Source: Amoebophrya sp. A120 (taxonomy: Eukaryota; Sar; Dinophyceae; Syndiniales; Amoebophryaceae). Taken from it: a DNA stretch of 64,000 bases. The DNA lies in contig CAJINV010000003.1 of NCBI GenBank assembly GCA_905178155.1, forward strand, positions 8,786,179 through 8,850,178, read 5' to 3'. The position numbers and the translations under genes were made by a program. Below the pieces are notes generated by a model. That model was not told where the DNA came from. It saw only the letters and a program-made list of their open reading frames with translations, and searched no databases. This document shows positions 40,001-53,033 of the stretch, piece by piece (the first letter of the stretch is position 1; each line of letters begins with the position of its first letter).

Positions 40001-43000
40001 AGAACTCCTCCATGTTTCGGAAGAGTCCCTGTGTGTGCCACTGGAAGCTGAGAACGCTATCCCTGGAATAGTTGACAAGCGCTACCACCTTGGTGTTGAT
40101 GGAGTCCACTGGTACCACGCCAAAGTCGACCGCCTCGCACGGTGTATGGAGTCGCCAGCGATGGGAAACAATCATCGAAATGAAAAAGATGAAAATACTT
40201 TATACAAAAAAAAATGTCAGGCGACACCGAAGCGCGGCGCGGCCTTTTCTTTTGCTACATCGTGTATTGAATGCGTGGTTCTCATCTGCGGGAGGCCGGA
40301 AAAGGATGTCTCCCAAGGAGCGAGAACGTATTGGTAGGTCAGGCCCAGGCAGACAGCAGCGTATAGAGTTCCTCCATCGCCATCACATCCAAGCCAAGGA
40401 GACCAAGTTTTACTTTTTCAGGCTGGGTCCCAACTTCGATGTCAGTTTCTCTTACATTCGCAGGGCTTCGCAACGTTTCCTACAAAGAAAAGGAAGAATC
40501 CAAATCAACTTGCATCTTCAAATGCACAAATTTCTTCAGGCATCCTCAAATCCCTCGGGTCACTATCATGTGGGTGATTGTATTTGAAGACTCAAACTAA
40601 TCCGCACCGATCGTGTGCAATGTCAGAGCCAAAAAAACAACATTGGAATCCAGTTTCATTTCTACGGACGGTTTCCCATCTTGCGCGTCCGTACGAGAGA
40701 GCCGCACCGTAATTAGGCAGAGGCGCGTACGTCTGTAGCGGAAGGGTCGGTCCAAAGGGTGGAGTAAGGTACTCCGGGGGCGCCTCTCCCTTCTTCGGGT
40801 CGAAGCCCGTTGCGCACAGTTCGAAGTCCAACGTTTCCACCACAGTTCCGTCTCGCAACGTCAAATCGATTTTGATCGGGCACCGTATCGGCTTTGCTTC
40901 GATGGGCGTAAAGTAGGCGCTATTCCGAGAAAACTTACCACCTCCATCCAATTTGTTACACAAAGCACGACGTTGAAACAGTTTCCGCTGCTAGGGGACG
41001 CGGCCAACGTCCCTGCCTGGGCCGCGTCCCTGTTGCTTTATAAAACTTAAAACGGTAGTGGTAGCCACAATCGTCATTGTTTTTGCGAAGTACGAGCGAG
41101 GGCGAGCACGAATAGTACCGCATGATAGCCACTTGCGCGGCAATGGCAAACTCTACCTCGTATAGTTACATTGGACGAGATGAACAAACTTCTGCTAGTT
41201 TTATTCGTCCCCACGATAGGTGATGCATGGGGATGGTAAATTTTCAGGGCATAGGCGTGCAGGAAAAGACGTGACTTGGGATCCAGGTTGCCCGAAGTGG
41301 GGTGGATGGTCAGGAGCGGGAACCCGTAGTTCTGTGCTTGCAAATCGTTGATGCTGGCCTGGTTCAGCATCCAGTATGCTGGGGCACTCCCGCAGTTGCT
41401 CAATTCGATTACCTGTAGTGGGCCTCGCTCGTAGCCGATAGGGACAGGCCGGAGTGTGATCGCGTTCGCGCGGACGCTCAGCCTGCCGATATTTGGTGGC
41501 AACGTGTTTGCCTTACAGTAGAACACCATGGACTTGCCTCGCAACACGGTGAGGACGAAGGGGAGAATATGCGTGCCGACGCTGATATGGACGTGCCAAG
41601 TGGTAGAATTGAAAAAATCAAAATGGAAACACTATAAATATTCATGCAACTACAGTCCAGGTGGATTGATCAGGGTTCACGCAACGTGGGAGCATCTCAC
41701 CGAAACCCGAGTCGGGCAGAGCCATCAACTACAAACAGCGATTGCTCGCCGACACATAACATGAAAATCGATGCCCACTCCTGTAAAAATATCCGCATAT
41801 TTTTCTACTTACGTGGCGCAGCATGGAAAATTTTTCGGATCCTCCGAGTTAGTTTGTCCCTGTTGGTGTCGTTGAGAGCAAATCCGAGATCATGCTTCTC
41901 GACAACCCCATTCATGCTTCTCGACAACCCCCAGAAGATCGTAGTCAGGCTTACAATCAGCCCCCGTAGTTGCCTCGAGTGCACTGAATTCGACTGCGGC
42001 ATCTCTCTGCCATTATGTAAATTTTACTTATTTTCCATTTTGTCGATTTCCAACCAACTGAAGAGCCTCTGATAGCTGAAGTGCTGGTACGTGAATCGCA
42101 CGAACTGAAACTCTCCCGGCGCGATGGTTGCGGTCTTTGGGTACACGTCGAGGACCTTGTGGTTCTCGACCCACTCGTAGTGGTGTTCCGCCATCATCAG
42201 CCTCTGCTCCTCCACGGTTGGTTCGTCCCCCGTGCTGGCGCCCCCCTGACTGGTTCCCCGGTGCCATGGGGGAATCTCGTCGTGCCACAGAGGCACATCT
42301 TGCAACTGCAGGTCGCCTGGGGTCTGTAGTTCGAACTCTACTGGCACGTCCGTCGGGTTCGTTAGAACCTTAAAGATATTCATCATCTCGGTTTTAGCGT
42401 ATTTGTTGTTCCCTTAAACTTCTACATGCATGATAAGCCGTACACATATCATACAGCCTGTGTCCGACGTGGGCGCTCTACGAAATAGGAAGGGTCAAAA
42501 AGTCCAAAACGTCGCTATGACGCACTGATCGTGTTGACCCACGCCTGTCGGTCGTTCGCAATAGAAAACTACTCCTGGCGAGAAAATATTTGCACTATTT
42601 CATCAAATGAATCAACATCAGTATTCACTTTCAGCATTGCAAATGGATATAGAGGCTGCACCAAGTAGACGACGGTTGGTTGATTGCCGTACGGCGCGGT
42701 TCCAAAGTTCAGCTGGTAGCTACCCAACTGCGGCAGGAGTTTTCGTCGCGCGTCGAATCCGAGCGCGCTCTGGAACTTCCGATCTACCGCGCTGGGTCGC
42801 AGCCGTTGCCCCTCAAATCATATGGAAATCCTCTACCACCTGTAGCCATCTCAAAAAGTGCACAACTGCTACTGGGCTTGCACCTCGCAGTGTCAACATT
42901 CTAAATGAGTGTCAGAAGTGCCGTCAAAACTACAAGTATAACGGTGCAAGGCTATAAAGAAACATGCCACGTACTAATGCAATTTCGAAAATAATGCAAC

Positions 43001-46000
43001 AAGGGCAAGATTACGGCGACCGCGAGCCGCAGTCTGCTGCAGCTCTACTTTTCCGCGTCCTTATATATAGGTTGTATTAATTTTTTGTCCTATACCCAGC
43101 AGAAGTTTCGATTTATAGAAATTTCCCACTTTGCGAACCATGGAATGGAGGTGGTAAGCCTGACTTTCTCTACCATAACTGATTGAAGTCATCAACTTGG
43201 CAGTAAGTCCAGAGCATCGACACTGGCTGGGACACCGCGGACTCCTGCCGGACATCCGATATTTGCACGAGCGGCGACTGGGCATCTGCGCGCACGCTGA
43301 AGTGCGCCTCGAGATCCGCTTCGCTCTGGTCTGGTAGTGGATGGTGAAAGGCGACCGGAACCACGCGAATGTGCCACTGATGCACGCCGCGCCGCTTCGG
43401 GTTCACCTCAAACTTCAGGTCCACAAAACCCCGAGGGCCCACTGCACCCTCGGTTTTCTCAAATACCAGGGAGTCGCGAAACAGCGCCGCGCGATCCTCG
43501 TTGCGCTCCAGCGGGTCCTTCGGGGGCTGTGGGCTGGGAGGGTAGCTATACCGGTCCGTGATGCGCGGGGAATTCAAAGGCGTGCTGTGTTTAGTTTGTC
43601 CTCTCGTCTCTAGTAGATCAATCGCATTTAGATTTATTCATTTTCATCGTGCTTTATTAGTCGCCTGAACGTGAACCTGGACCTGCGCATTCCGAGAAGA
43701 GCGGTTCTCATGCATTGTGTCTTCGAGCGCCCTTCAGCTACTTGCAGGCGAAAGTCAAAGGATAAGGAAGGTATTCATTTCTAATTGTCATTGTGTTTAT
43801 CTTTATAATTATGTACTTACATTATAGTTGGTCATACGTATAATTTCTGTTCTCGAACGGACAGGAAGACCAACGGGTGGACGCCCGACGAGCGCGCAGG
43901 CACACACAAAAAAAAGCAAAAAAGAAACGCAACGCGCCGCGAATACCTCTTGCCGTCCCTATGACTTCCCTTCGGAGAACGCATTTGTTCAATGCTTTTT
44001 CTGAGCGGACTCCTATCAAGTTCCAGTCGTTCAAATTCAAATTGAACCTCGAGCTTGAACCGTACTTCCTGATTGCTGTTGTTGAAGAGCCGCACCTCCG
44101 CCTTGGTTTTGTCTGGATGCGTGGCAGTTAGCACACCTAGGTCCACTGACGAAGTTTCGAGAGACAGTGCCTGTCATAGATGCAAAAAATGGATATAATG
44201 CCGAAAGCTTGCATGTAGTCTTCTCCGTACTTCATCATCAAATGTTGCACTACTTCAGTGCCTCTTCCTTTTTGACGTCAGCAGACACTACTTCACCAAC
44301 TTTGCTGTGCCAATGGGAAAAAAAGTAGTTAATTGACGCTGAACTATGACTATCTTCCTTTTTGGTTATTATTTTCTGAACAAACTACAAGTACAAAGGC
44401 GTCTGTACCGGTTGTTGGCCGTGTCCTACTAGTTGAATGGCATAGGGTTTTCTTGCCGTCGGGTGCGGTGCAGGTTCTTCGACACAGAAATCTCCTTCCC
44501 CGGCAACATCCTCGATTGCGCGCGGCCCAAAGAAATTTCGGTCCTGTATTGCAAAGACCCTCTCTCTATGGATGTGTCAGGTACCGAGGCATCGTCACCT
44601 GAATGGAGTCGATCTTTATACATTTATCTAACATGCAAAAAAACGTCTGCAATAGGAGCCGCTGTTAGCTTAGTGGTCGGCGTCGGCTCGAGATATATAC
44701 CTTCAAAGCTATTCGACGCGCATTTGTAGTGCCTCGGGCTATTTGGAGAATGTAAAAATAAAGAGCACTATGCAAAATTACGCTTTAATGCTAGCCATCA
44801 GCCCAACTTTTACTCTTGACCGTGAAAAATAGCTGAAATAAAATTCCGATTCGCATGCTGCCATATCAAATGTATGATGTCACTTGCAAGAATGCAGTCA
44901 CTCTTTGACGCCTCGCATTGAATGCATCGCAAAATATTTCGTCCAGTGAGCGACCTACCCCTGCGCCTGACACTTCCATACTTGTCGTCGTCGGCGTATC
45001 GCTTCTCAGTGGCGTAGACGCTTATCGCGGTTGCTATCTGCCCGGCGGCTTCTGGCGTAAACTTAAGGGCAATCTGACTGCTTTCAGCTGGTCCGAGTTG
45101 GCCTTCCGCCTCCTCAACGTGAAACACGCTGCGAAATCGTGCTGGTATCCTTACATCATAGCTGATGGGAATCTCCGTCCGGTTTCGAACCTTTTTTAAG
45201 TGCGTTTTTTTTTTTTAACCGTAGGCACGCACTCACCCCGCGGGGTGGCGTCGCCGGAAAAACCAAGAACAGCTCTGTTTTTCAAGATTCTCTTTCTCAT
45301 CGTCCTACTATATATATTAGAATCAAATTACTCAAGCGATCCGTGGCAAGATTAAAGCGCTGCAACCAGCAAAACCTCCATGCGTTTGCACATTAAAAGG
45401 GATGACATTTTTGCCCTTGTTGTTACCATAAGGGCTCGCGTAGATTTCAAGCCTTGGCAGGTCAGCGGAAAGGTAAGCAGATTTTTCACATCCAGCTTCG
45501 TTTGCCAACACCTCCCCTGCACGTGCACGTAACGGTACTCGGTTTCCTAGTATCAAAAGGAATAGCGCCCCTACCACCACGGAGCTGCGGGCAACGTTTT
45601 CTATGCTTGTTCCGCAATAGGGATGTTGAAACGCATGCAGCTACTTGCTTCTTCGAGCGTGGAGGCCCCGTTGCTGCTGTTTATATATAGCATGATGCTC
45701 GCAAGTGCTTAGTTTAGTACATGTAGAGCAGTGATGCACTATCAATGAGAAGCGTCACAAGGTAAAATGTAAGCCGTCTCTCATCTCGTCATGTCGAGGC
45801 TGCATGGTTCGCCTATGCCAAGACTCTAACGGCATCTTCAAACTAGGACAGCAATTATGTTTTTGTATGTTTCGCAAAAATGCCTTGCGATGCAAGCATT
45901 TACATCAGCCGCACCAGGCTTAGGGGCAAGGCGCTTTTCACTTTGATGCCTCGTAGTTGACAACGATTGGAATTTTTGCTTTGAACTCGGCCTCATTTTG

Positions 46001-49000
46001 GATTTTCGTCGGGGAATATCCAAGAAAAAAGCGGTGCTATTGCCGGAAGCGCAGGAAAGTGACATCATGATCACTGCCCTTCTCGTTGTCGTTCTCGTAC
46101 CCTGAGCATATTTTTAGTCACATGATTCATTGGCTAAGCTTTTTGTAAAACTACAAGCATGCACTTTTCAGTGAGAACAATGCAAGCGAATACACCATGC
46201 ATAGTTATTCATAGCTAGCACGTGAATCACAATGATATGCTAGCTATCGTTATGCATGCTGGTCACCGGAATCCGAATCACTGTCGCACAGCGTTCCTCC
46301 ACGCCGAGACACTGGACCCCAACATGATGTGCTGCTCCTGTATAACAGTTTTGTACAACTAACACACGTTTTTTCTTGCATAGAGCAAACTCCACCACGA
46401 TCGCGTGAAACGAGTGGGGGTAAATGCAGCCTCGTTTGGGGTAGCAGCTGAATGGTGTTTCCTCGCCGAGGTTTTCTCCGAGCGCCGGTAGGATCCGATA
46501 CACCATCTTCGTGTCCCCACAGTTCTTGATCAAGAAGACATGGTAGCTCCCTGAAAAGATATTTGTATTTCTATGTAGCGAAGCTTGAGGTGCTTGATGT
46601 GGTTGTGGAGCAGATGATCCATTACTAATCACTGCCCTCCTCAATAAAATTACAAAAAAATACTGTCTGCAACAAAAGTCTTCGAGCCGTCAACATAGCT
46701 TCGAATCCAAGTATGCACAAGGCCAGATCATTGGTACGTTGCATGAGCGCGCAGGGCTTCATTCGCACGATGTTGTTGGAGTCCGAGACTTCTACTTGGC
46801 AGTCATCACGATGGTAGCCCATTGTGTGGCCTTGACAGTACAAATTCAGGCAGGTGGGTGGCGTGAATCTTTTCAAATTGACGAGATGAAAGCTTCGGTT
46901 TCGCTTTGGGTACACGTAGCACTCCAGCACTTCGCCGTCAAAGTTCATTTCCTTTCCGGGCCTGTAGGTCACCTGAAACTCCATCTCTCCTCGTGCTGGT
47001 ATCTCGACGCTGTTTGGGTAGACGGAAAAGGTGGCGAGATCCAGTTCCTCAAACTTCGCCACGCTTGTGGCTTGTCGCGTCTCATTCACGATCATCCATA
47101 CGGCGATCACCTTTGATTTGATTTCGATTTTCAATAGATTACGAACCGAAGCTGTAGTTGAAGCACTGAGTATTCAATTCGCGCGCTACAGTGCGCCAAC
47201 AAAGAAAGAACTACTACCCGGCACCTGTACATAGACATGCGAGTTCGCAATGCTGCAGTTCGATTAGTCTCGTCGCCAGTATCTTCTCGAAGCGCGCCTT
47301 TACTACATCCACACAGTTGCAATGCCAAAAATCTCGAAAATGCTAGTACCTTCTGACTCGTGTTATTTGTGACGGTTACTGTGCGGACTCCGGGCTGACC
47401 GAAGAAGTCAAGCTCGTCGGGGGTGAGACAAACGTCCTTCGGAGGGTAGACACACTCCAAAAAGTATGAAAGTAGAAACAGAAAGCCAGTTGTCATCTAT
47501 TAATTTATCATGGTGTATCATTTGCTCGGGTTTGCTGCGGATGCGCTTGTGCGCCATTGGTTTCTTCCCAGAGCAAACGCAAGGCGTGCTAGGGCTAGTG
47601 CTTATCACATAAAAAAGTTTTTACCTCAGTCTATACACATGCAGGCCTTTTATCTACCGCGAAAATGTAGATCCATATCTACATGGCGCTAGATCATTCA
47701 CCAAGACAATGAGACACCAAGTAAAATAACTGACTGCAATTTTCGCGTCTTTCGCTTTGATAGGAAGCTTTGTACGTTCGAAATCTCTGGGCGTTTGAGC
47801 GTCGCCGGAAAAACTCGCTCTAGGAAGTTATGGTACGTTTTCTTGGGGGATACCGAACGCACCGGACTGCCATGATCACCTGCGTTGGCATATTTTTTTT
47901 CTCATATCTTCTATAGGGTTATCAATCACGATGGCGGCATCTTCATCGTCATCTCTCTCTTCTTGCAGTTACAACATGATAATCTGTGAGCAATATTATG
48001 CAGTAGGTACTAGTGAAGGCAGTGCGAAGCTTTTGTCTGGCACAGCCACAGCCACATCAGACAAGACAAGACTCCGACTCGGGCATTGAAATACAAAAAT
48101 AGCCGCGGTTTTTGATTACGCAGACCCGCCGCGGGGAGTAGGTGTATGTGAAATATCATTCTGCATAGTGTGGCTGGCAATCAAAATCGGAGTCGCGGCC
48201 TAAACTCACATACTGAAATGGAAACTTGAACCTTCGGAATTGAAAGAAAAAAGACTATTCCCCAAGCTACGATCCTCCCGACCCCTCCATCTGGGCCTGT
48301 GCACTGAAGGCCCGAATGCGGTCCCACACCTGGGGCATTGACTCTGCGTTTTCGTTTTGGGCTGGCCTCAAGAAAGGGACGACACTTTAGCTGACTCACA
48401 TGTTCTTTGCGTCATTGAGCCACGCAAGAAGTGGCTCGGGTGTGTTTTACACGGAAGCCGCCCCAGCCGATGGTAGACTAGACCCCGCAGGAGCTTCTTT
48501 TTTGTCTAAGAAGGTGGTCGAGTAACACTACCTACCGCGAACACAAAAAGCATAAGCTGCAAAAATACCATCGTGCTCTTCCTTCCCGGGAGTTCCTTTG
48601 GAGAAAGGCGTCACACCTCCGGCAAGTGATGGCGCGTCGGGGGAAGCGTCGTCTGAGCGTGTTGGTGAGTTTGGTCTTGAGTCGTACTCCGGATAACCCT
48701 GCAGCCGCATGCGATGCCACTGCGTGACATTATCGATCTGTAGCACAGCGGGTCGCTGCGCATCCGTGTACCCGGTCCCAATCAGGTCGACGGGTACTGC
48801 TTCTAGAGGGCCGTTCTTAAAGACACAGTAGAACCTGTGATGCAGGGGGAGACCTTCTCGGTTGTGTTGCCGCACTGCAAGCGGAAGCTCCGCCAAACCA
48901 AACTGATACTGAACTAAACTGAAAGCTGCATCAAATACAAGTGCTGAAGATTTTCATCGGCTTCTTGTTTCTCAACATTGGAAACCTGAAGACAACAACG

Positions 49001-51470
49001 CATCTTCAAGAAGACAAAATGCAGAGCATGCACACGCCCACCTGGACGCGCGTTTGCGTTGTCTATAAGAAAAAAGTAAAGGAAAATGTAACTTTTTTTA
49101 GTTACATATGTTACCTTTTGTAGTAGTTGATGGGGGCCATGGGTGTGAAGTAGATGTGAATGAGGACGTAGCCGTGCGGCGCCAAGGTGCCGGATGGCTT
49201 GTCGAATGTGAAAACGTTGTATAGCTGGGAGCTGTTCACGAAGTGGTAGTGGACCTTCAGCGGGGACCTATTGTCTAGCCTCAGAATCTTCACACCTGAA
49301 TATATTTTTTACTCACATCTACGTCAAGTGCACGACAACCGTAGGCAGCGCAGTCTGCGTCCTATCCTGTGTTTCCCGGCACAACTTCAACTTCTACTTC
49401 ATGTTGTGGTATCTACACACATATAATTTTTGCGTCGGGTTCGGGTATCGCAGTAAAGAAAATCGCTCGTTATCATGCTTCTCAACCTGAAACTATATAA
49501 TAATTGATAAATATGTAGCTTTACCCGGATCCTTTCCCTGCTGCTTCAGCATTGCCCGCTCATACACCCGTGCGGGATCCTGCGAGCAGTCGAGTTCACC
49601 AAAGTTCAAGCTCTTGGCGGAGAAGTCGACGGTGGGGCTGACACAACTTCCTGTCACGGAGACTCGTAAGGGCGCCCCGCCCGGGGACACGATTTCGAAG
49701 TCTCGCGCAACGGCCTCCCCGACGACAGCGGACGAAAATTTGAACTCCACCTCTCCCTTCTCGCCGGGCTCGATGCTGCCGCTTTCCGGAAAATACTGCA
49801 GCGCGCAAGGGTGGAGGGGCGGTATTTCGTCCTGCACCGGCCGTAGCACGTAGTTGGCCCGTACGAGAGAAACGTTCTGTATCTGCAGCGCGACTCGAGT
49901 TGACTGGCTCGGAAGCACGGGCGGCAAATCGACGAGCGTCGTCGTGTTGTCCGCGGGTGGAGGTATTCTTCGGATACCGGCTGCCTGCTCCGCGGAGGTG
50001 TTTGGCATGACAGCTACTAGGTGCGGCACCTTCCCAGCGCCGATCACCCGGAGTTCATAAAACTTTACGTCTTCGACTGCCTCGTCAGTGTGTGGTGGCA
50101 TGTGGGCGCTGTCCAACTCTGGAGCCCCCTCGGTGGAACTGGATCCGACGGCGGCGGATATTTTTACGCGAAGGATACCCTCGTACGTTTTGGCCTGTGG
50201 TGGGTGAAACTCGATTTCCACCTCCATCATACCGTTTACTGGTATGGTGCCGCTGAGGTTCCGGGGCATCAGAAACGGCGCCCCGCAGCCCCACTCGTAG
50301 CAGAGCGGAAGCGACCCCGTGTTGTGCATCGGCAATGCAATCACTACAACTTCCTGCACCGCCCCATAACCAAAGTCGACAAATGGCGGAATAGACAACG
50401 CGAGCTCCGTAACGACTGCCTTCAGCAGGATGGAAAATTGACCTTAGACGAGATTTTAGCACCATGAAGATGAAGATGATAAGACTCATGCGCTCGCTTC
50501 CTTTCTTTATTGCTAGCTAAGTAGATCATCGACATCAAGCTGAGCCTGAGTCGAAGTCGTCCACTTCCAACATTGAATTTCAAGCCACGCGAGCACGTGT
50601 GGCGCATCTGTCTTCTCGTGGTCCTTGTCGATTGCGTATGAATGTGACTATGACTATTTTCCTTGTCCTCCTTAATGCAGCTTCTACGCTATTAACGATC
50701 AGCATCAGTCTTCGTTTTCTATTTCCTGTAGATAGTCAGTGATCAGAGTGAGGCATGTTGTGTACTTATAATCATGCTCTCGACGCACTAGCAACATGAC
50801 TACCTCCGATCCACCAGCATGTGAAAAATGGAAGCACTTGCAGTCCGTACGTTGAATAAAAAAGGTGTACCTGTTGGAGTTTTTACGGTGACGTAGTCCA
50901 GATGGGGCTCGTATATGATTGGTCGAAAGAAGAGGCGGATGGTGACGCTGGTGCCGGGTGCAAGCGCCCATCCTTTCGGATAATCAAGCTGGAACGCCTC
51001 GTTCTTCGGAAGTTCGTAGTTCAGTTTTTGTGTCGTCTGTGGTTGTTGTGATTCGATAAACTGAATCAACATGGGAGATAAAATTGGATTGAAAAACAAT
51101 GCCTGGATACGTATTGCAGCCTAATTCCTAATACACGAAGACAACATCAACCCCTTGCTCGCGTCTTTTGGCGCGCGAGTTACTGTCTGACTGCGAAGAA
51201 TTGCAACTCTCCTTAAAAAAGTAACAAGTAGTTTGAGTTTGTTCGTCTACATCGACCACTTACCAGGGACACATTTTTGATTGTGATGGTCTTCTGCACT
51301 TCTTTTCCTATCTGCCAGCCGGATATCAGGATGGAATCTGCACAATCGAGTCCGAAGATGCTGACCCTTTCTTCCCGTTTCAATTGTCCTTTCGTCTTCG
51401 CGACCCGGTTCACCCCCGGTGCAGGTGCACCGGCGTTGAGGTTGGTAGCTACCGGGGCTGTCGTCGGCAT
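37074..51470 (-). CDS. CFAP65: CFAP65-like ciliary protein with repeated ASH/MSP-type beta domains, about 20 exons
   Basis: CFAP65 is an axonemal protein needed for motile cilia. Exons include 51264-51470, about 50871-51060, about 49527-50437, about 49115-49295, about 48571-48836, segments near 48.3, 47.4, 46.7-47.1, 46.2-46.6, 45.4, 45.0, 44.5, 44.0, 43.2-43.6, 42.7, 42.1-42.4, 41.2-41.5, 40.6-40.9, 39.9-40.2 and 39.2-39.6 kb, and 37074-37690 plus 38.0-38.6 kb at the C-terminus. At least seven ASH-like repeats are visible, e.g. PTVDFSAKSLNFGELDC, VSLETSSVDLGVLTATHP and PCEAVDFGVVPVDS. The block FKNGPLEAVPVDLIGTGYTD followed by RPAVLQ is typical of CFAP65 and distinguishes it from HYDIN. The C-terminal exons are Ser/Ala-rich. 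The introns I checked have GT-AG ends, unlike those of its neighbours. The start Met at 51470 is tentative. Confidence 0.8.
38893..38935. repeat. 13-bp stem hairpin in a CFAP65 intron
   Basis: AGGCTGCCGAAGA at 38893-38905 is followed after 17 bp by its exact reverse complement at 38923-38935. The spacer repeats ACTAAGTA from just upstream. No function is evident. Confidence 0.7.
40995..41030. repeat. 11-bp GC-rich stem hairpin in a CFAP65 intron
   Basis: GGGACGCGGCC is followed 14 bp later by GGCCGCGTCCC. It lies in the short intron between the exons at 40.6-40.9 and 41.2-41.5 kb. Confidence 0.7.
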
Positions 51471-51500
51471 TCTGATAACAAGCTACGCGGGTTCTGCACT

Positions 51501-51713
51501 CTATAACGCGCCCCGTCCGCGGCTGCTTGCCTTGCGCGGCGAAAAAATGGTGCCGGTGGGTAGCGCACCAGAGCCTTCCGCCCTGTCGTTGCGGGGACGG
51601 TTATCGTCGCTCCACTGCTCGGAGGTATCGCCCGCCTCGACCGGTCGTCGCAGTGCCGCTTCAAGATGGAGGAGGTCCTGCTGTTGACAAAAGTCTACAG
51701 GAGCAGCCGACAT
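51501..51713 (-). CDS. Possible 5' exon of CFAP65 or an isolated frame
   Basis: The 70-codon frame (MSAAPVDFCQQQDLLHLEAA...) is in the same phase as the CFAP65 start at 51470, separated by two in-frame stops within about 36 bp. A 36-bp segment starting GT and ending AG would join them, but that is too short for an ordinary intron. It may be an upstream exon joined differently, or part of the 5' leader. Confidence 0.3.
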   Translation of the reverse strand: MSAAPVDFCQQQDLLHLEAALRRPVEAGDTSEQWSDDNRPRNDRAEGSGALPTGTIFSPRKASSRGRGAL

Positions 51714-52063
51714 CTCTCTCGTCTCATCTGCTTTCGTTGCTTTTCTTCCGCCGACCCGTGATTTAGACTGGAGGGCGCCCAGACTTCGTTTCGAATGTGA
51801 AGCTCGCTCGCTCTGATGTTCCTCGGTCTTGTTGCCTCGATATCCTCAAGAACATGGAGGGCCCAATTTTACTCATCAAAATCTTCATACATCAGTCAAC
51901 CTCAATCTACAACCTGTGGAATGTTTCTTCAGAAGTTCTACACGAGCAAAAACTTGCAGCGAATTCGTTCACATAGAAGCGCGAATCCGCGCGAAAGCGA
52001 AGACCAGATTATAGCACTGGGTGGCCTTTTGTTTTTGATCTCCGAGTGCAACATGAATTTCGC

Positions 52064-52815
52064 TCACGACGTCAAGGCACGAGTACGATTGTCACAAAAC
52101 TGCAGCTCTGACAAGTGGAAAATCTCGTCACGCTCACGATAAAGCGCGCGAGTGGTGTGCACCAGGCCCGGCTTTTCCTCACGCTGAGATGATACCGCAC
52201 CCGCCCAGGGTGTGGGAAGCCCACCTGGCAAGAGGAAGAGCAACCCGCTCATCTTCCGGAGACCTTGTATATTAAGATCAAGAAGCCGCCGAGATGCTCT
52301 CGGACCAGTTACTCGCTCGCATCTCAAGGATCTTGGGACGCGATGCGCGCAGGGTCGCTCATCTTCTCATCTTCTGCGACTGCGCGTGCGCCTCGAGTGT
52401 GTATGTAGTTTTGTCTGTCTCCAACTTTATTTGCCAGGCAGAGAGGGTGAGGGACGACCTCTTCGATACTACAACTACTAGTATTCAAGGATTATAAATA
52501 TCACTCAAGCCTAGCCCTCATGACCACGCTCATCGAGTTTCATCACTGCGAATCAGACCTCTCAGGCATATCGCCCTGTCTCGAAAAGCTACAAGCCACC
52601 TCCTGATGATCAATCGTGGATTCATAAGTAGACAAGCAACAAAACATGTACAGAGGTAGGCGCTGGCTAGAAGCGGCATTAGACATGATGTCCTGCTTGC
52701 TGAGTCTCATGGACAAAACGTAAACGAAATTGCGTTCGGGGTCGTGACCGCGACGGACGATGAACAGAAGCTTCGCTCCCGCCGGCGTCTCATGCAATTT
52801 TCTTTTTCCTTGCAC
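52064..52815 (-). CDS. Possible exons of an unrecognised gene
   Basis: Minus-strand frames 52543-52815 (...AGAKLLFIVRRGHDPERNFV...) and 52064-52327 (...LPTPWAGAVSSQREEKPGLV...) look protein-like. Overlapping plus-strand frames (52294-52497 and 52744-52971) also look reasonable, so the strand is not certain. The minus strand is favoured only because every recognised gene here uses it. Confidence 0.25.
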
Positions 52816-53033
52816 TTTACCGAAATTTTCGTTGTAGTTGAACTACTGCTCCCCGAGCTCGAATCCATCTATTTGCGTACGGTTATGCAGCAGCTCTGTG
52901 CCGGCGCCTCATCTAGCTTTGTTTTGCTGATGTTTGGTGACGAGAAAATTTTATGGATTTGTCGTCCCTAATGTGCAGCAGGTGGGTGCGGTGGCTCTTG
53001 AAGCTGTTTGGCGTATAAAAATTCTTGTCGTTC

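Noticed and set aside
37074-51470. HYDIN as the identity of the ASH-repeat gene
   Set aside because: The gene is far too short for HYDIN, and the FKNGPLEAVPVDLIGTGYTD block fits CFAP65.
52294-52971. A plus-strand gene between CFAP65 and the large disordered protein gene
   Set aside because: The frames are plausible in composition but have no motif or convincing splice joins, and the opposite strand is equally open. Left unassigned.
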